Shown: positions 8,204 to 14,147 of the stretch, one piece after another | Numbering within the stretch: the first letter of the stretch is position 1 | Layout: every line of letters begins with the position of its first letter | Assembly: GCA_900544845.1 (NCBI GenBank) | Contig: UQWV01000044.1 | Span: 1-15,286 of the forward strand | Origin: an uncultured Collinsella sp. | GTDB lineage: Bacteria > Actinomycetota > Coriobacteriia > Coriobacteriales > Coriobacteriaceae | Length of the DNA stretch: 15,286 bases | Reading direction: 5' to 3' | Notes under the pieces: generated by a model | Told to the model about the DNA's origin: nothing | What the model saw: only the letters and a program-made list of their open reading frames with translations | Database searches by the model: none | Made by a program: the position numbers and the translations under genes

Positions 8204-8941
8204 CTATGCGCCGATGGCGCCGCCGCAGTATTCGCAGCGCCCGCTGGCATCGGGAATGGTGGTGGCTCCGCAGAAGGGGCAGGTCACCGCGGTCTTGGGG
8301 GCCTTGGCGGCCACGACGCTGTCCCGCGTCTCCTGGCGCAGCTGCACCAGCGCATCGCGGACTTCGGTTGCCTGGCGCTTGGCCTCGCGATATTCGATGG
8401 AGCCGCGCTGATCGATGGTGGAGTCGTTCACGCGCAGGTTGATCTCGGTAAAGTACGGCGTGTTGACGTGGATGGTCAGATTAAAGTCGTAATCCAGGTC
8501 GTAGCGCGGCGGGTTGTAGCTCTCGCGCTCGCCGTCCTTGGTCTCGCGATAGATCTCGGTGCGCTGCTCGTCGATATCCATATCGCAGCCGAGTACCTGC
8601 GAGAACTCGATGATGTCGGGATTGGCGTCGCGCCAGCGGCTCTGCGAAGTGATGATCAGCAGGCCCGCGTCCTCATCGAGCATAATATTGGTGCGCCCGG
8701 CAGAAAGCGTGCGCGTGGGGTTGAACGAAGACAGGCGCTCGGCGTTGGCCTCGCGGTAGGCGAGTTGCTCACGGATATCGTCCGCGGTGCTGGAGCGATA
8801 GCCGTGAAAGTAGGGGGAGAGCTTGCCGGCGCACTCTTTGCACAGGTAGCCTTCATTGATTTTTGTCTTACCTAGAAGTCCCAGCTCGGTACCGCAAATC
8901 GCGCACTCTTTCTTCTCGAACATCTTGTCAAAGAAGCCCAT
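8204..8941 (-). CDS. DUF4428 zinc-ribbon protein, first gene of the operon
   Basis: This 245-aa protein has an N-terminal DUF4428 zinc ribbon with Cys13, Cys16, Cys34 and Cys37 in the diagnostic pattern 'CAICGTELGLLGKTKINEG' then 'CKEC'. A middle beta-rich region (about 85-175) looks like a PH-like fold ('IMLDEDAGLLIITS'). A helix follows at about 180-212, then a C-terminal ribbon with Cys221, 224, 236 and 239 ('CPFCGATTIP', 'CEYCG'). There are no TM segments, so it is cytoplasmic. ATG 8941 has GGGAGG about 6 bases upstream. It is probably co-transcribed with the two downstream genes (24-bp and 48-bp gaps), all encoding zinc-ribbon proteins. The molecular role of DUF4428 is not known to me. 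Confidence 0.85.
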   Translation of the reverse strand: MGFFDKMFEKKECAICGTELGLLGKTKINEGYLCKECAGKLSPYFHGYRSSTADDIREQLAYREANAERLSSFNPTRTLSAGRTNIMLDEDAGLLIITSQSRWRDANPDIIEFSQVLGCDMDIDEQRTEIYRETKDGERESYNPPRYDLDYDFNLTIHVNTPYFTEINLRVNDSTIDQRGSIEYREAKRQATEVRDALVQLRQETRDSVVAAKAPKTAVTCPFCGATTIPDASGRCEYCGGAIGA

Positions 8942-9314
8942 GGCTGCCTCCCATCAACTGGTAGCGTGTGTCACTTTTGATGATGGGGGAGTGCGCGATC
9001 CTTCGCGATACCCAGACGGCTCAAGGAGTCTCCACAACTGGGACACATGGCCCATTTTTCATCCGACACATAGGGACACTCCTTGCTGCGGGTAGTCATT
9101 GCACTCATTGGGGACGTACTTAAATGAGTGGTAGTTGGAGACGCTCCTGGCCGAGCTAGAGATCGCGCGCGTCCCTTCTGGTCCATGCGGCTCAAAATCG
9201 CGGCGTGATGTGGACGGCTGGGGTCGAATTGGCAGCATTTCGAGCCTGGCTTCGATATTGAGACTGGTTCTTTATTAAAATAGATTTCCAGACAATTGAG
9301 CGTGGGGGTTAACC
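8942..9314. other. Divergent intergenic region with repeat debris
   Basis: This 373-bp stretch lies between the zinc-ribbon operon (-) and the membrane LuxR gene (+). It holds one intact short hairpin repeat (9102-9130), a fragment GGGACACTCCTT (9073-9084) that recurs at 14905-14916, and the small palindrome CGCGATCCTTCGCG. An AT-rich patch near 9270-9285 (TTATTAAAATAG) may carry the promoter of the downstream gene: TTCGAT, 16 bases, then TATTAA. I see no clear promoter for the minus-strand operon. Confidence 0.5.
9102..9130. repeat. Short hairpin repeat, copy A (REP-like)
   Basis: CACTCATT (9102-9109) and AATGAGTG (9123-9130) flank the loop GGGGACGTACTTA. Copies B (11883-11917) and C (12171-12199) have the same loop with one base changed. 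Relative to copies B and C the stem has a swapped G-C pair (ACTC against AGTC), and the change is made on both arms. Confidence 0.8.
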
Positions 9315-10859
9315 ATGAGGGGCATGGGAGACACAACCGCATATTTGCGTCGGGGCATTCGGGAGATTATATGCCTGGCGCTGTTCTTCTTCACGTTTTT
9401 GGCGTGCGAGTATCTCTTTGATGTGCGCATGGCCGAGTTCGTGTCTCCGAACGAGGTCGTTATTTATGAGAGCCTTGTCATCGGCGCGAGCGTGATTGGC
9501 TTTTTTGTGCGTCCCATTCTGTACTATCGCCGTCCCCATGCTATCGACGCAACGAGTGACGTCACGGGCGTTTTGCTGGTGGCGGCATTGCTGCTGTTGA
9601 TTATGGCGGTTCAGGTTGAGGTGGTAATTGCCGGCGGTTTGGTGGCGTGCTGCGCGCTGGGCTACTGCGGATCGACTGCCCATGCAAATTATGCGAGGCG
9701 CTTTGCGCGAACGCCCTGCTTGGCGCGCGCCGCCGCACTTTCTTACGCCATGGGCGTTCTGGTGCAGGTTCTCAACCACATGGTGATGCCTGTCGGCATT
9801 CCTCAGCAGGCTGTTCTGGTCGTCTGTGCGATCGCGCAGGTGGCGTTGCTCCACGGTGCCCGACGCGCCAAGCTGCGCGACGAGTCCGATCCCAACTTTG
9901 AACCCAGTGCTGCCGGGCTTTCGGTAGATGCTCTGGAATATGGCGCCAAGTGGCATGACGATCCCGAGGCAAAGGCGGCATTCCGTCGCGCCGTAGTTCG
10001 CCTGACCGTGGCGACGGCGTATCTTTCCAGCGTATTCGCCGCTCTCAACGCGGGCTTCACGACCCTGCATGCTGTCGGAGCCGTCGATTTGAGCGATTGG
10101 CCGCGCCTGCTGCTTGTCGTGAGCTCGTTGGTCGCTGGCGCACTATTTGACCTGCACGGCCGCTCGTATATGAATATCGGCATGACATGTGCCGCCATAC
10201 TGTCCACGCTTTCGTTCTTTGTGCTTATCATCGATGGCAATGGCGGCAACGAGCTTGCTGCCACGATCATCTTTTATCTGGGCTCGGGCTTTTTCGTGGT
10301 GTTCTTTACCACAAAATATGCCGCCGTCTCGCTCTATGCGCGCTGGTCATATTTTTGGCCGTGCATGGGTCGCGTCGTCAACAACGTGTGCTCGATATTC
10401 GTGACGGCGCCGGCAGTGGCGATTATCTCGAGTCAAAATGTGCTGGCTGCGGTCGGTGCGGCGCTCGTGATGTTTGTGGGCATTGTGATTACGCTGCTGG
10501 GGCAGTTGGGGCAACGAGCCGATGATGCCGCGATGCGGGACGGCCTGCCACTTGCCACCGACGATCTTGGTGGGAATCTTGCGCCCACATGCTCCGACCC
10601 CGAGCCCGTGGAGGCAGCGGAGCTCACGTCCGATGAACGCCTTGATGCCTTCGTCGCCACCTTTGGGCTTACAGAGCGCGAGCGCGATATTCTTGAGGTC
10701 TTGGTCGTTTCGGACCAGAGCGTTCAGGACATCGCCACAACGCTTTTCCTTTCGCGCTCCACGCTCTATCGTCACATTTCCTCGATCAACAAGAAGACCG
10801 ATACCGCCTCGCGTGTGGCCCTTATCAACTTCTTCTGGTCCTGGACGCCCAAGGACTAG
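9315..10859 (+). CDS. Membrane-anchored LuxR-family transcriptional regulator (about 12 TM)
   Basis: In this 514-aa protein about twelve hydrophobic segments fill residues 17-398, with a soluble loop at about 181-225 that splits them six and six, like a transporter fold. The C-terminal LuxR/GerE helix-turn-helix spans about 452-502 ('LTERERDILEVLVV', 'DIATTLFLSRSTLYRHISS'). Such fusions are strongly expanded in Coriobacteriia. The domain order implies a membrane sensor that binds DNA directly while anchored, without a phosphorelay. ATG 9315 is preceded by GGGGG at 9304-9308; ATG 9324 is an alternative. It is monocistronic, with 120 bp to pyrE. Ligand and targets are unknown; nearby genes on either side are candidates. 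Confidence 0.88.
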   Translation: MRGMGDTTAYLRRGIREIICLALFFFTFLACEYLFDVRMAEFVSPNEVVIYESLVIGASVIGFFVRPILYYRRPHAIDATSDVTGVLLVAALLLLIMAVQVEVVIAGGLVACCALGYCGSTAHANYARRFARTPCLARAAALSYAMGVLVQVLNHMVMPVGIPQQAVLVVCAIAQVALLHGARRAKLRDESDPNFEPSAAGLSVDALEYGAKWHDDPEAKAAFRRAVVRLTVATAYLSSVFAALNAGFTTLHAVGAVDLSDWPRLLLVVSSLVAGALFDLHGRSYMNIGMTCAAILSTLSFFVLIIDGNGGNELAATIIFYLGSGFFVVFFTTKYAAVSLYARWSYFWPCMGRVVNNVCSIFVTAPAVAIISSQNVLAAVGAALVMFVGIVITLLGQLGQRADDAAMRDGLPLATDDLGGNLAPTCSDPEPVEAAELTSDERLDAFVATFGLTERERDILEVLVVSDQSVQDIATTLFLSRSTLYRHISSINKKTDTASRVALINFFWSWTPKD

Positions 10860-10895
10860 CGTATGAGCCGCCGCCCAGTCCCTTACTCTAACGGG

Positions 10896-10918
10896 GGGCG
10901 TGGCCTCAAAGCACGCCC
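10896..10918. other. Small hairpin between the LuxR-type gene and pyrE
   Basis: GGGCGTG (10896-10902) pairs with CACGCCC (10912-10918) over a 9-base loop. No T-run follows. It may be a weak terminator for the upstream gene; it abuts the probable pyrE promoter. Confidence 0.4.
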
Positions 10919-10939
10919 ACATCGACGCCTCGCCTGCGC

Positions 10940-10945
10940 TAAACT
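10940..10945 (+). promoter_or_regulatory. Candidate pyrE -10 box
   Basis: TAAACT lies 34 bases before the pyrE ATG, leaving a short leader that contains the ribosome site GAGAGGAG (10967-10974). No convincing -35 box and no PyrR-type attenuator are visible. Confidence 0.35.
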
Positions 10946-10979
10946 GAAGAGCACGTACGCGATTACGAGAGGAGCCCGT

Positions 10980-11660
10980 ATGGAGGCTTACAAGCAAGAG
11001 TTCATCAAGTTCATGGTTGAGTCCGACGTTCTTAAGTTCGGCAGCTTTACGCTCAAGAGCGGCCGTCAGTCCCCGTTCTTTATGAACGCCGGCGCTTACG
11101 TGACGGGCTATCAGCTCAAGAAGCTGGGCGAGTATTACGCCCAGGCCATCCACGATAACTTTGGCGACGACTTTGACGTCCTGTTTGGGCCGGCCTACAA
11201 GGGTATTCCGCTGGCTGTTGTTACCGCCATTGCCTACCACGAGCTGTACGGCAAGGAGGTCAAGTACTGCTGTGACCGCAAGGAGGCCAAGGATCACGGT
11301 GCCGATAAGGGCAACCTGCTGGGTTATGAGCCCAAGGACGGCGACCGCGTGGTCATGGTCGAGGACGTTACCACCAGTGGCAAGTCCATCGACGAGACCT
11401 ATCCCAAGGTCAAGGCTGCTGCCGATGTCGAGATCAAGGGCCTGATCGTGTCCCTCAACCGCATGGAGGTCGGCAAGGGTGGCGTGACCACCGCGCAGAA
11501 GGAGATCGAGGCCAAGTACGGTTTCCCCGTCGCGAGCATCGTTTCCATGGCCGAGGTCGTCGAGACCCTCTACAACCACGAGATCGACGGCAAGGTTGTC
11601 ATCGATGACGAGCTCAAGACCGCTATCGACGCCTACTACGAGCAGTACGGAGCACGTTAG
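10980..11660 (+). CDS. pyrE: Orotate phosphoribosyltransferase
   Basis: PyrE converts orotate and PRPP to OMP, the fifth step of de novo pyrimidine synthesis, in the cytoplasm. The 226-aa protein has 'FTLKSGRQSPFFMN' near the N-terminus (about 23-36), 'FGPAYKGIPLA' at 69-79, the mobile catalytic loop 'DRKEAKDHG' at 99-107, and the PRPP-binding motif 'VMVEDVTTSGKS' at 125-136. Length and motif order are normal for the family. ATG 10980 is chosen because GAGAGGAG lies 5-6 bases upstream; the frame is open further upstream but reads as non-coding. It stands alone here, away from other pyr genes. The stop codon abuts the large structured element at 11660, whose first stem begins with the final G of the stop codon. 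Confidence 0.97.
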   Translation: MEAYKQEFIKFMVESDVLKFGSFTLKSGRQSPFFMNAGAYVTGYQLKKLGEYYAQAIHDNFGDDFDVLFGPAYKGIPLAVVTAIAYHELYGKEVKYCCDRKEAKDHGADKGNLLGYEPKDGDRVVMVEDVTTSGKSIDETYPKVKAAADVEIKGLIVSLNRMEVGKGGVTTAQKEIEAKYGFPVASIVSMAEVVETLYNHEIDGKVVIDDELKTAIDAYYEQYGAR

Positions 11661-11830
11661 TTACGCGGGTTTACCAACCCGCGTAACAGCTCGACGCTGC
11701 GCGGGCCGCATTTGGACAATCTGACGTTCAACTTCAAGGGCGCGACCAGAAGGTCAGCGCCCTTTCGTTTCACGTCACCTTGTCACAAATGCGACCCGCT
11801 CGCTGTCCTTTCTCTACCTGCGGCGTCGTC
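11660..11830 (+). ncRNA. Structured intergenic element, copy 1 (3' of pyrE)
   Basis: This element has three stems. P1: GTTACGCGGGTT (11660-11671) pairs with 11676-11687 around the loop TACC. P2: GCGGGCCGCATTTG (11701-11714) pairs with CAAATGCGACCCGC (11786-11799) with one mismatch; GACA (11715-11718) and TGTC (11781-11784) can extend it. P3, inside P2: AAGGGCGCGACC (11736-11747), loop AGAA, then GGTC, a bulged A, and GCGCCCTT ending at 11764. T-rich sequence follows P3, and conserved TCTACCTGCGGCGT follows P2. The element aligns end to end with 14709-14877: loops, linkers and P3 are nearly identical, while P1 and P2 differ but stay self-complementary. It could be a 3'-UTR RNA, a composite terminator or a non-autonomous repeat; transcription is inferred from position. 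Confidence 0.7.
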
Positions 11831-11836
11831 TTGCTC

Positions 11837-11849
11837 CGAATGCGGCCCG
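11837..11849 (+). repeat. Second, alternative P2 right arm of copy 1
   Basis: CGAATGCGGCCCG matches 11701-11714 better than the first right arm does: 11 perfect pairs plus a G-T wobble. The stretch 11837-11860 is a diverged repeat of 11786-11809, including the shared TCGCTGTC. The left arm therefore has two mutually exclusive partners. Confidence 0.6.
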
Positions 11850-11882
11850 TTCGCTGTCGTTGCCGAAACATCGGCGATGCCA

Positions 11883-11917
11883 GAGTAGTCATTGGGGACG
11901 TTCTTAAATGACTACTC
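11883..11917. repeat. Short hairpin repeat, copy B (REP-like)
   Basis: GAGTAGTCATT (11883-11893) and AATGACTACTC (11907-11917) form a perfect 11-bp stem around the loop GGGGACGTTCTTA. This is the longest stem of the three copies. Confidence 0.85.
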
Positions 11918-11923
11918 AGGAAT

Positions 11924-11987
11924 GAGCGTGGATAATCTCCCGTTTTTGGTCCCCGTGTGGGCTCAAAGTGGGAGATTATCCACGCTC
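11924..11987. repeat. 18-bp perfect inverted repeat
   Basis: GAGCGTGGATAATCTCCC (11924-11941) is exactly complementary to 11970-11987, with a 28-base loop that contains a run of five T and a small CCC/GGG pairing. It begins 6 bases after hairpin repeat B. It lies far from any stop codon, so terminator function is unlikely; I see it as a separate palindromic repeat. Confidence 0.85.
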
Positions 11988-12086
11988 GTTAGATAGACGT
12001 CCGAAAATCCCGCTCATTCGGTTAGCGCGGGGGCAAGCTGCTTTCCGCCGCGGTGCCACATGTGAGCCTGGCCTCCTGCGTCAGAT

Positions 12087-12122
12087 TCTAATAACGAGTT
12101 TACGGAAAAAATAGTTATTAGA
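12087..12122. repeat. Hairpin with A-rich loop
   Basis: TCTAATAAC (12087-12095) pairs with GTTATTAGA (12114-12122). The 18-base loop contains a run of six A. The left arm shares CTAATAACGAG with the neighbouring hairpin (CTAATGACGAG). Confidence 0.7.
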
Positions 12123-12130
12123 GTTGATAT

Positions 12131-12168
12131 GGCCGACCTAATGACGAGAAGTCGTTATTAGGTCGGCC
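12131..12168. repeat. 17-bp hairpin with tetraloop
   Basis: GGCCGACCTAATGACGA (12131-12147) pairs with TCGTTATTAGGTCGGCC (12152-12168), with one G-T wobble and the loop GAAG. It ends two bases before hairpin repeat C. It could contribute to transcription termination of the minus-strand RpiR gene, but no U-tract follows in that direction. Confidence 0.8.
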
Positions 12169-12170
12169 GT

Positions 12171-12199
12171 TAGTCATTGGGGACGTTCTTAAATGACTA
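12171..12199. repeat. Short hairpin repeat, copy C (REP-like)
   Basis: TAGTCATT (12171-12178) and AATGACTA (12192-12199) flank the loop GGGGACGTTCTTA, identical to the loop of copy B. Confidence 0.8.
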
Positions 12200-12250
12200 C
12201 TTGAGCCCGGGCAGGCGGGTGTAGGGGAATGAGCGCTCTAGGAATTCGGC

Positions 12251-13051
12251 TCAGTGGGCGTAGTCTTTGGCGAAGTAGCTGCTGTAGAGCGAATCGAGCA
12301 CGTATTGCACGGCGATGTGGCTCGCGAACTGTGTGATGCGATGCGTCATGCTCTCGTGGTCACTCACCGTAAGGTAGGCGGCAAAGCCGGGATGCAGGCG
12401 TGCACAGTATGGCGTGCCGATGACGATGACCGGGACATGTCGACTGCTGAGGATCGGCAAGATGTCCTTGAGGTTGGGGGCAAGGCCGCTGTAGGAGATG
12501 ACGATTGCCGCATGGTCGGGGCCCGAGGCGAGCGCCGTGCGCACCTGGGCCTCGACACCGTCGTGGCACGTCGCGCTCTTGCCGGCGGAGAGCAGACGGT
12601 CGCGGAACATTCCCGCTGGATAGAGGTTGTGCGAGCCCGTGTAGATGTCGACCTGTCGGGCGTTCGCGATGAGCTTGGCGGCGTGGTCAAGCTGCGTGGG
12701 GTCGAGCAGCTCCTGTGTTTCGGCCAGCGTGGTCTGGTAGAGCCCCTCCATGCGCTCCATGATCTGCGCAGGGGTGGACGTAGCGTCGAAGGGAAAGTTG
12801 ATGTCCACGTCGCGGCGGTTTCCTGCCTCGGTCGCCAGGCGGATGAGCTCGACCTTGAGATCTTTGAATCCCTCGAGGCCGAGCTTTTTGCAAAAACGGT
12901 GCACGCTCGCAACAGAAACGTTGGTGCGCGCGGCAAATTCCTTAATAGAAAGCCCGCGGATGTCCTCGCCGATGGCAAGGGCTGCAATGCCGAGTTGTTG
13001 CTCGGTGGGGGTGAGGCCCTGCGCCTCGGTGATCTTGCGTTTGATATCCAT
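12251..13051 (-). CDS. RpiR/MurR-family transcriptional regulator with SIS domain
   Basis: This 266-aa protein has an N-terminal RpiR-type helix-turn-helix at about 35-62 ('SIKEFAARTNVSVASVHRFCKKLGLEGF') and a C-terminal SIS sugar-phosphate-binding fold at about 121-245 ('VDIYTGSHN', 'AAIVISYSGLAPN'). This class senses a phosphosugar and controls sugar-use genes. ATG 13051 is chosen because GGGAG lies about 7 bases upstream. The frame runs to TTG 13081, but that start would lie inside the dyad operator. It is divergent from the EIIA-Glc gene, making that gene or the regulator itself the likely target. SIS ligand residues do not reveal the sugar. No clear terminator follows, but hairpins at 12131-12199 are close. 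Confidence 0.92.
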   Translation of the reverse strand: MDIKRKITEAQGLTPTEQQLGIAALAIGEDIRGLSIKEFAARTNVSVASVHRFCKKLGLEGFKDLKVELIRLATEAGNRRDVDINFPFDATSTPAQIMERMEGLYQTTLAETQELLDPTQLDHAAKLIANARQVDIYTGSHNLYPAGMFRDRLLSAGKSATCHDGVEAQVRTALASGPDHAAIVISYSGLAPNLKDILPILSSRHVPVIVIGTPYCARLHPGFAAYLTVSDHESMTHRITQFASHIAVQYVLDSLYSSYFAKDYAH

Positions 13052-13070
13052 GCGAACTCCCACACTCGCC

Positions 13071-13104
13071 AAACCTGCCAAAAATGGACAGGTTTATTTT
13101 GGCA
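13071..13104. promoter_or_regulatory. Two overlapping dyads, candidate RpiR operator
   Basis: AAACCTG (13071-13077) and CAGGTTT (13089-13095) form one inverted repeat. TGCCAAAA (13076-13083) and TTTTGGCA (13097-13104) form a second, interlocked with it. They lie 20-53 bases upstream of the regulator's ATG, the usual place for an autoregulatory site. Confidence 0.5.
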
Positions 13105-13296
13105 CGTTTCGGCCGGTATCAGGAAGCATCAGGGATGGGGCGGCGGTCCGTGGGCGCGAAAAGAAGTATCGGGTTTGGTGCGCCCGCTTCTGCCCGTCCC
13201 GTGCGCAGACGATACTCGGCTTATCGACCCGCGATGCAAAGGAGATGCTTGTCCCACGAGCACTACCGGGAAGGGCTCGCGATTCGAGTCCCCACC
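13105..13296. other. Remainder of the rpiR-crr divergent region
   Basis: No gene is supported here. Pairing potential includes AGTATCG (13165-13171) with CGATACT (13210-13216), and GGGCTCG (13273-13279) with CGAGTCC (13285-13291, one wobble). These lie upstream of the crr promoter, so they would not be in its leader unless a more distal promoter exists. Confidence 0.4.
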
Positions 13297-13325
13297 TTAG
13301 CATTTGAACCATTTGGCACTATAAT
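13297..13325 (+). promoter_or_regulatory. Sigma-70-type promoter of the EIIA-Glc gene
   Basis: A consensus -10 TATAAT lies at 13320-13325, with TTAGCA at 13297-13302 as a plausible -35 and a 17-base spacer. The transcript would start near 13332, leaving a leader of about 43 bases that contains the ribosome site AGAGGAG. This is the best promoter in the window. Confidence 0.75.
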
Positions 13326-13374
13326 TACCGTAGGCATGCGCACAACGTTGCGCTTAATCAAGAGGAGAAAACGT

Positions 13375-13911
13375 ATGGGTCTGTTTGACATGTTCAAGAA
13401 GAAGGCTGAGCCCGCGGCTGCCGCTGCTCCGGCCTCCATCTCTGCTTCTGCTGGCGCTGACGTGCTGTGCTCGCCCGTCAAGGGCAAGGTCATCAAGATG
13501 GCCGACGTGCCCGATCCCGTCTTTGGTGGCGAGGTTCTGGGCAAGGGCTGTGCCGTGTGGCCCGAGGATGATCTGGTCTACGCTCCCTGCGACGGTAAGG
13601 TGACCGTCACCATGGGTCACGCCGTGGGTCTGCAGTCCGATAGCGGCATCGAGGTTCTGGTGCACGTTGGCGTCGATACCGTCAACATGAACGGTGACGG
13701 CTTCGAGGGCTTCGTCAAGGCCGATGACGTCGTGAAGGCCGGCCAGCCCATCCTCAAGATCGACCGCGCCAAGATCGCCGCTGCCGGTTACAAGGACTGC
13801 GTCGTGGTGGCCGTGTCCAACACCGCCGAGTTTGCCGATGTCGAACTCGCCGTCGAGGTCGACTCCGCTGTCGCCGCCGGTGACGCCATCGTTAAGGTTG
13901 TCCGCAAGTAA
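13375..13911 (+). CDS. crr: PTS glucose-type EIIA (EIIA-Glc) protein
   Basis: This 178-aa protein carries phosphate from HPr to sugar-specific EIIB domains and is cytoplasmic. A short N-terminal basic and Ala/Pro-rich tail (residues 1-28) precedes the EIIA barrel at about 29-178. Key residues are His82 in 'TMGHAVGLQSDSG' and the phosphorylated His97 in 'IEVLVHVGVDTV', matching His75 and His90 of the enteric protein. ATG 13375 is fixed by AGAGGAG at 13361-13367; the frame stays open upstream but lacks coding character. It is a stand-alone single-domain protein rather than part of an EIICBA fusion, so it may serve several permeases. It is divergent from the RpiR-type regulator. Codons are strongly biased to C-ending forms, suggesting high expression. 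Confidence 0.95.
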   Translation: MGLFDMFKKKAEPAAAAAPASISASAGADVLCSPVKGKVIKMADVPDPVFGGEVLGKGCAVWPEDDLVYAPCDGKVTVTMGHAVGLQSDSGIEVLVHVGVDTVNMNGDGFEGFVKADDVVKAGQPILKIDRAKIAAAGYKDCVVVAVSNTAEFADVELAVEVDSAVAAGDAIVKVVRK

Positions 13912-13934
13912 ACTGCGGCGTCCAAAGGATGTGC

Positions 13935-13968
13935 AAGGGTGGTCGGGTTTTCCGGCCACCTTTTTTAT
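13935..13968 (+). terminator. Rho-independent terminator of crr
   Basis: GGTGGTCGG (13938-13946) pairs with CCGGCCACC (13952-13960) with one wobble around the loop GTTTT, followed by six T (13961-13966). It is a textbook terminator 24 bases after the stop. Confidence 0.92.
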
Positions 13969-14052
13969 TGCGCCGCGGGAAAGCGTTTTATTGCGCGTTG
14001 GACGGGCTTGCAAACCGTTCGGACGCTAAAACGAACCGACCGCGCCTTCGCG

Positions 14053-14082
14053 TTGCCGAGGGTGTTCATAAGTGGATAGTAT
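14053..14082 (+). promoter_or_regulatory. Candidate promoter of the small lipoprotein gene
   Basis: TTGCCG (14053-14058), an 18-base spacer and TAGTAT (14077-14082) resemble a sigma-70 promoter. Transcription would start near 14089, giving a leader of about 59 bases with the ribosome site GGGAGGA. Confidence 0.5.
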
Positions 14083-14147
14083 GGGCTTACTTATTACAAC
14101 GTGCGCCGCGTCCGGGAAGCGCGGTGCCGCTCATTGGGAGGAACAAC

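Larger units (their letters stand above)
11661..12250. other. Gene-free palindrome-rich island
   Basis: No supportable gene lies in these 590 bases between pyrE and the RpiR-type regulator. The island holds, in order, structured element copy 1, hairpin repeat B, an 18-bp inverted repeat, two related hairpins sharing CTAATRACGA, and hairpin repeat C. Base composition becomes more AT-rich around 12085-12160. Confidence 0.8.

Noticed and set aside
8971..9342. Minus-strand open frame with a 'CPSCG' motif upstream of the zinc-ribbon operon
   Set aside because: Only half a zinc ribbon is visible ('KWAMCPSCGDS'). Much of the frame is composed of repeat sequences and it lacks a good ribosome site. 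It may be a remnant, but I cannot support it as a gene.
10347..11579. 410-codon minus-strand open frame opposite the LuxR-type gene and pyrE
   Set aside because: It spans two clearly real plus-strand genes and their intergenic gap; a shadow of codon bias.
11660..12250. CRISPR array
   Set aside because: The repeats are palindromic, of differing sequence and irregularly spaced. There are no equal-length spacers between direct repeats and no cas genes nearby.
13273..13299. tRNA-like 3' end (TTCGAGTCCCCACC)
   Set aside because: The sequence resembles a T-loop and acceptor end, but the T-stem does not pair and no matching 5' acceptor or anticodon arm exists upstream. At most it is a chance match or an old attachment-site scar.
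12254..13300. 348-codon plus-strand open frame opposite the RpiR-type gene
   Set aside because: Antisense shadow of a well-supported regulator. It has no recognisable domain and crosses the operator region.
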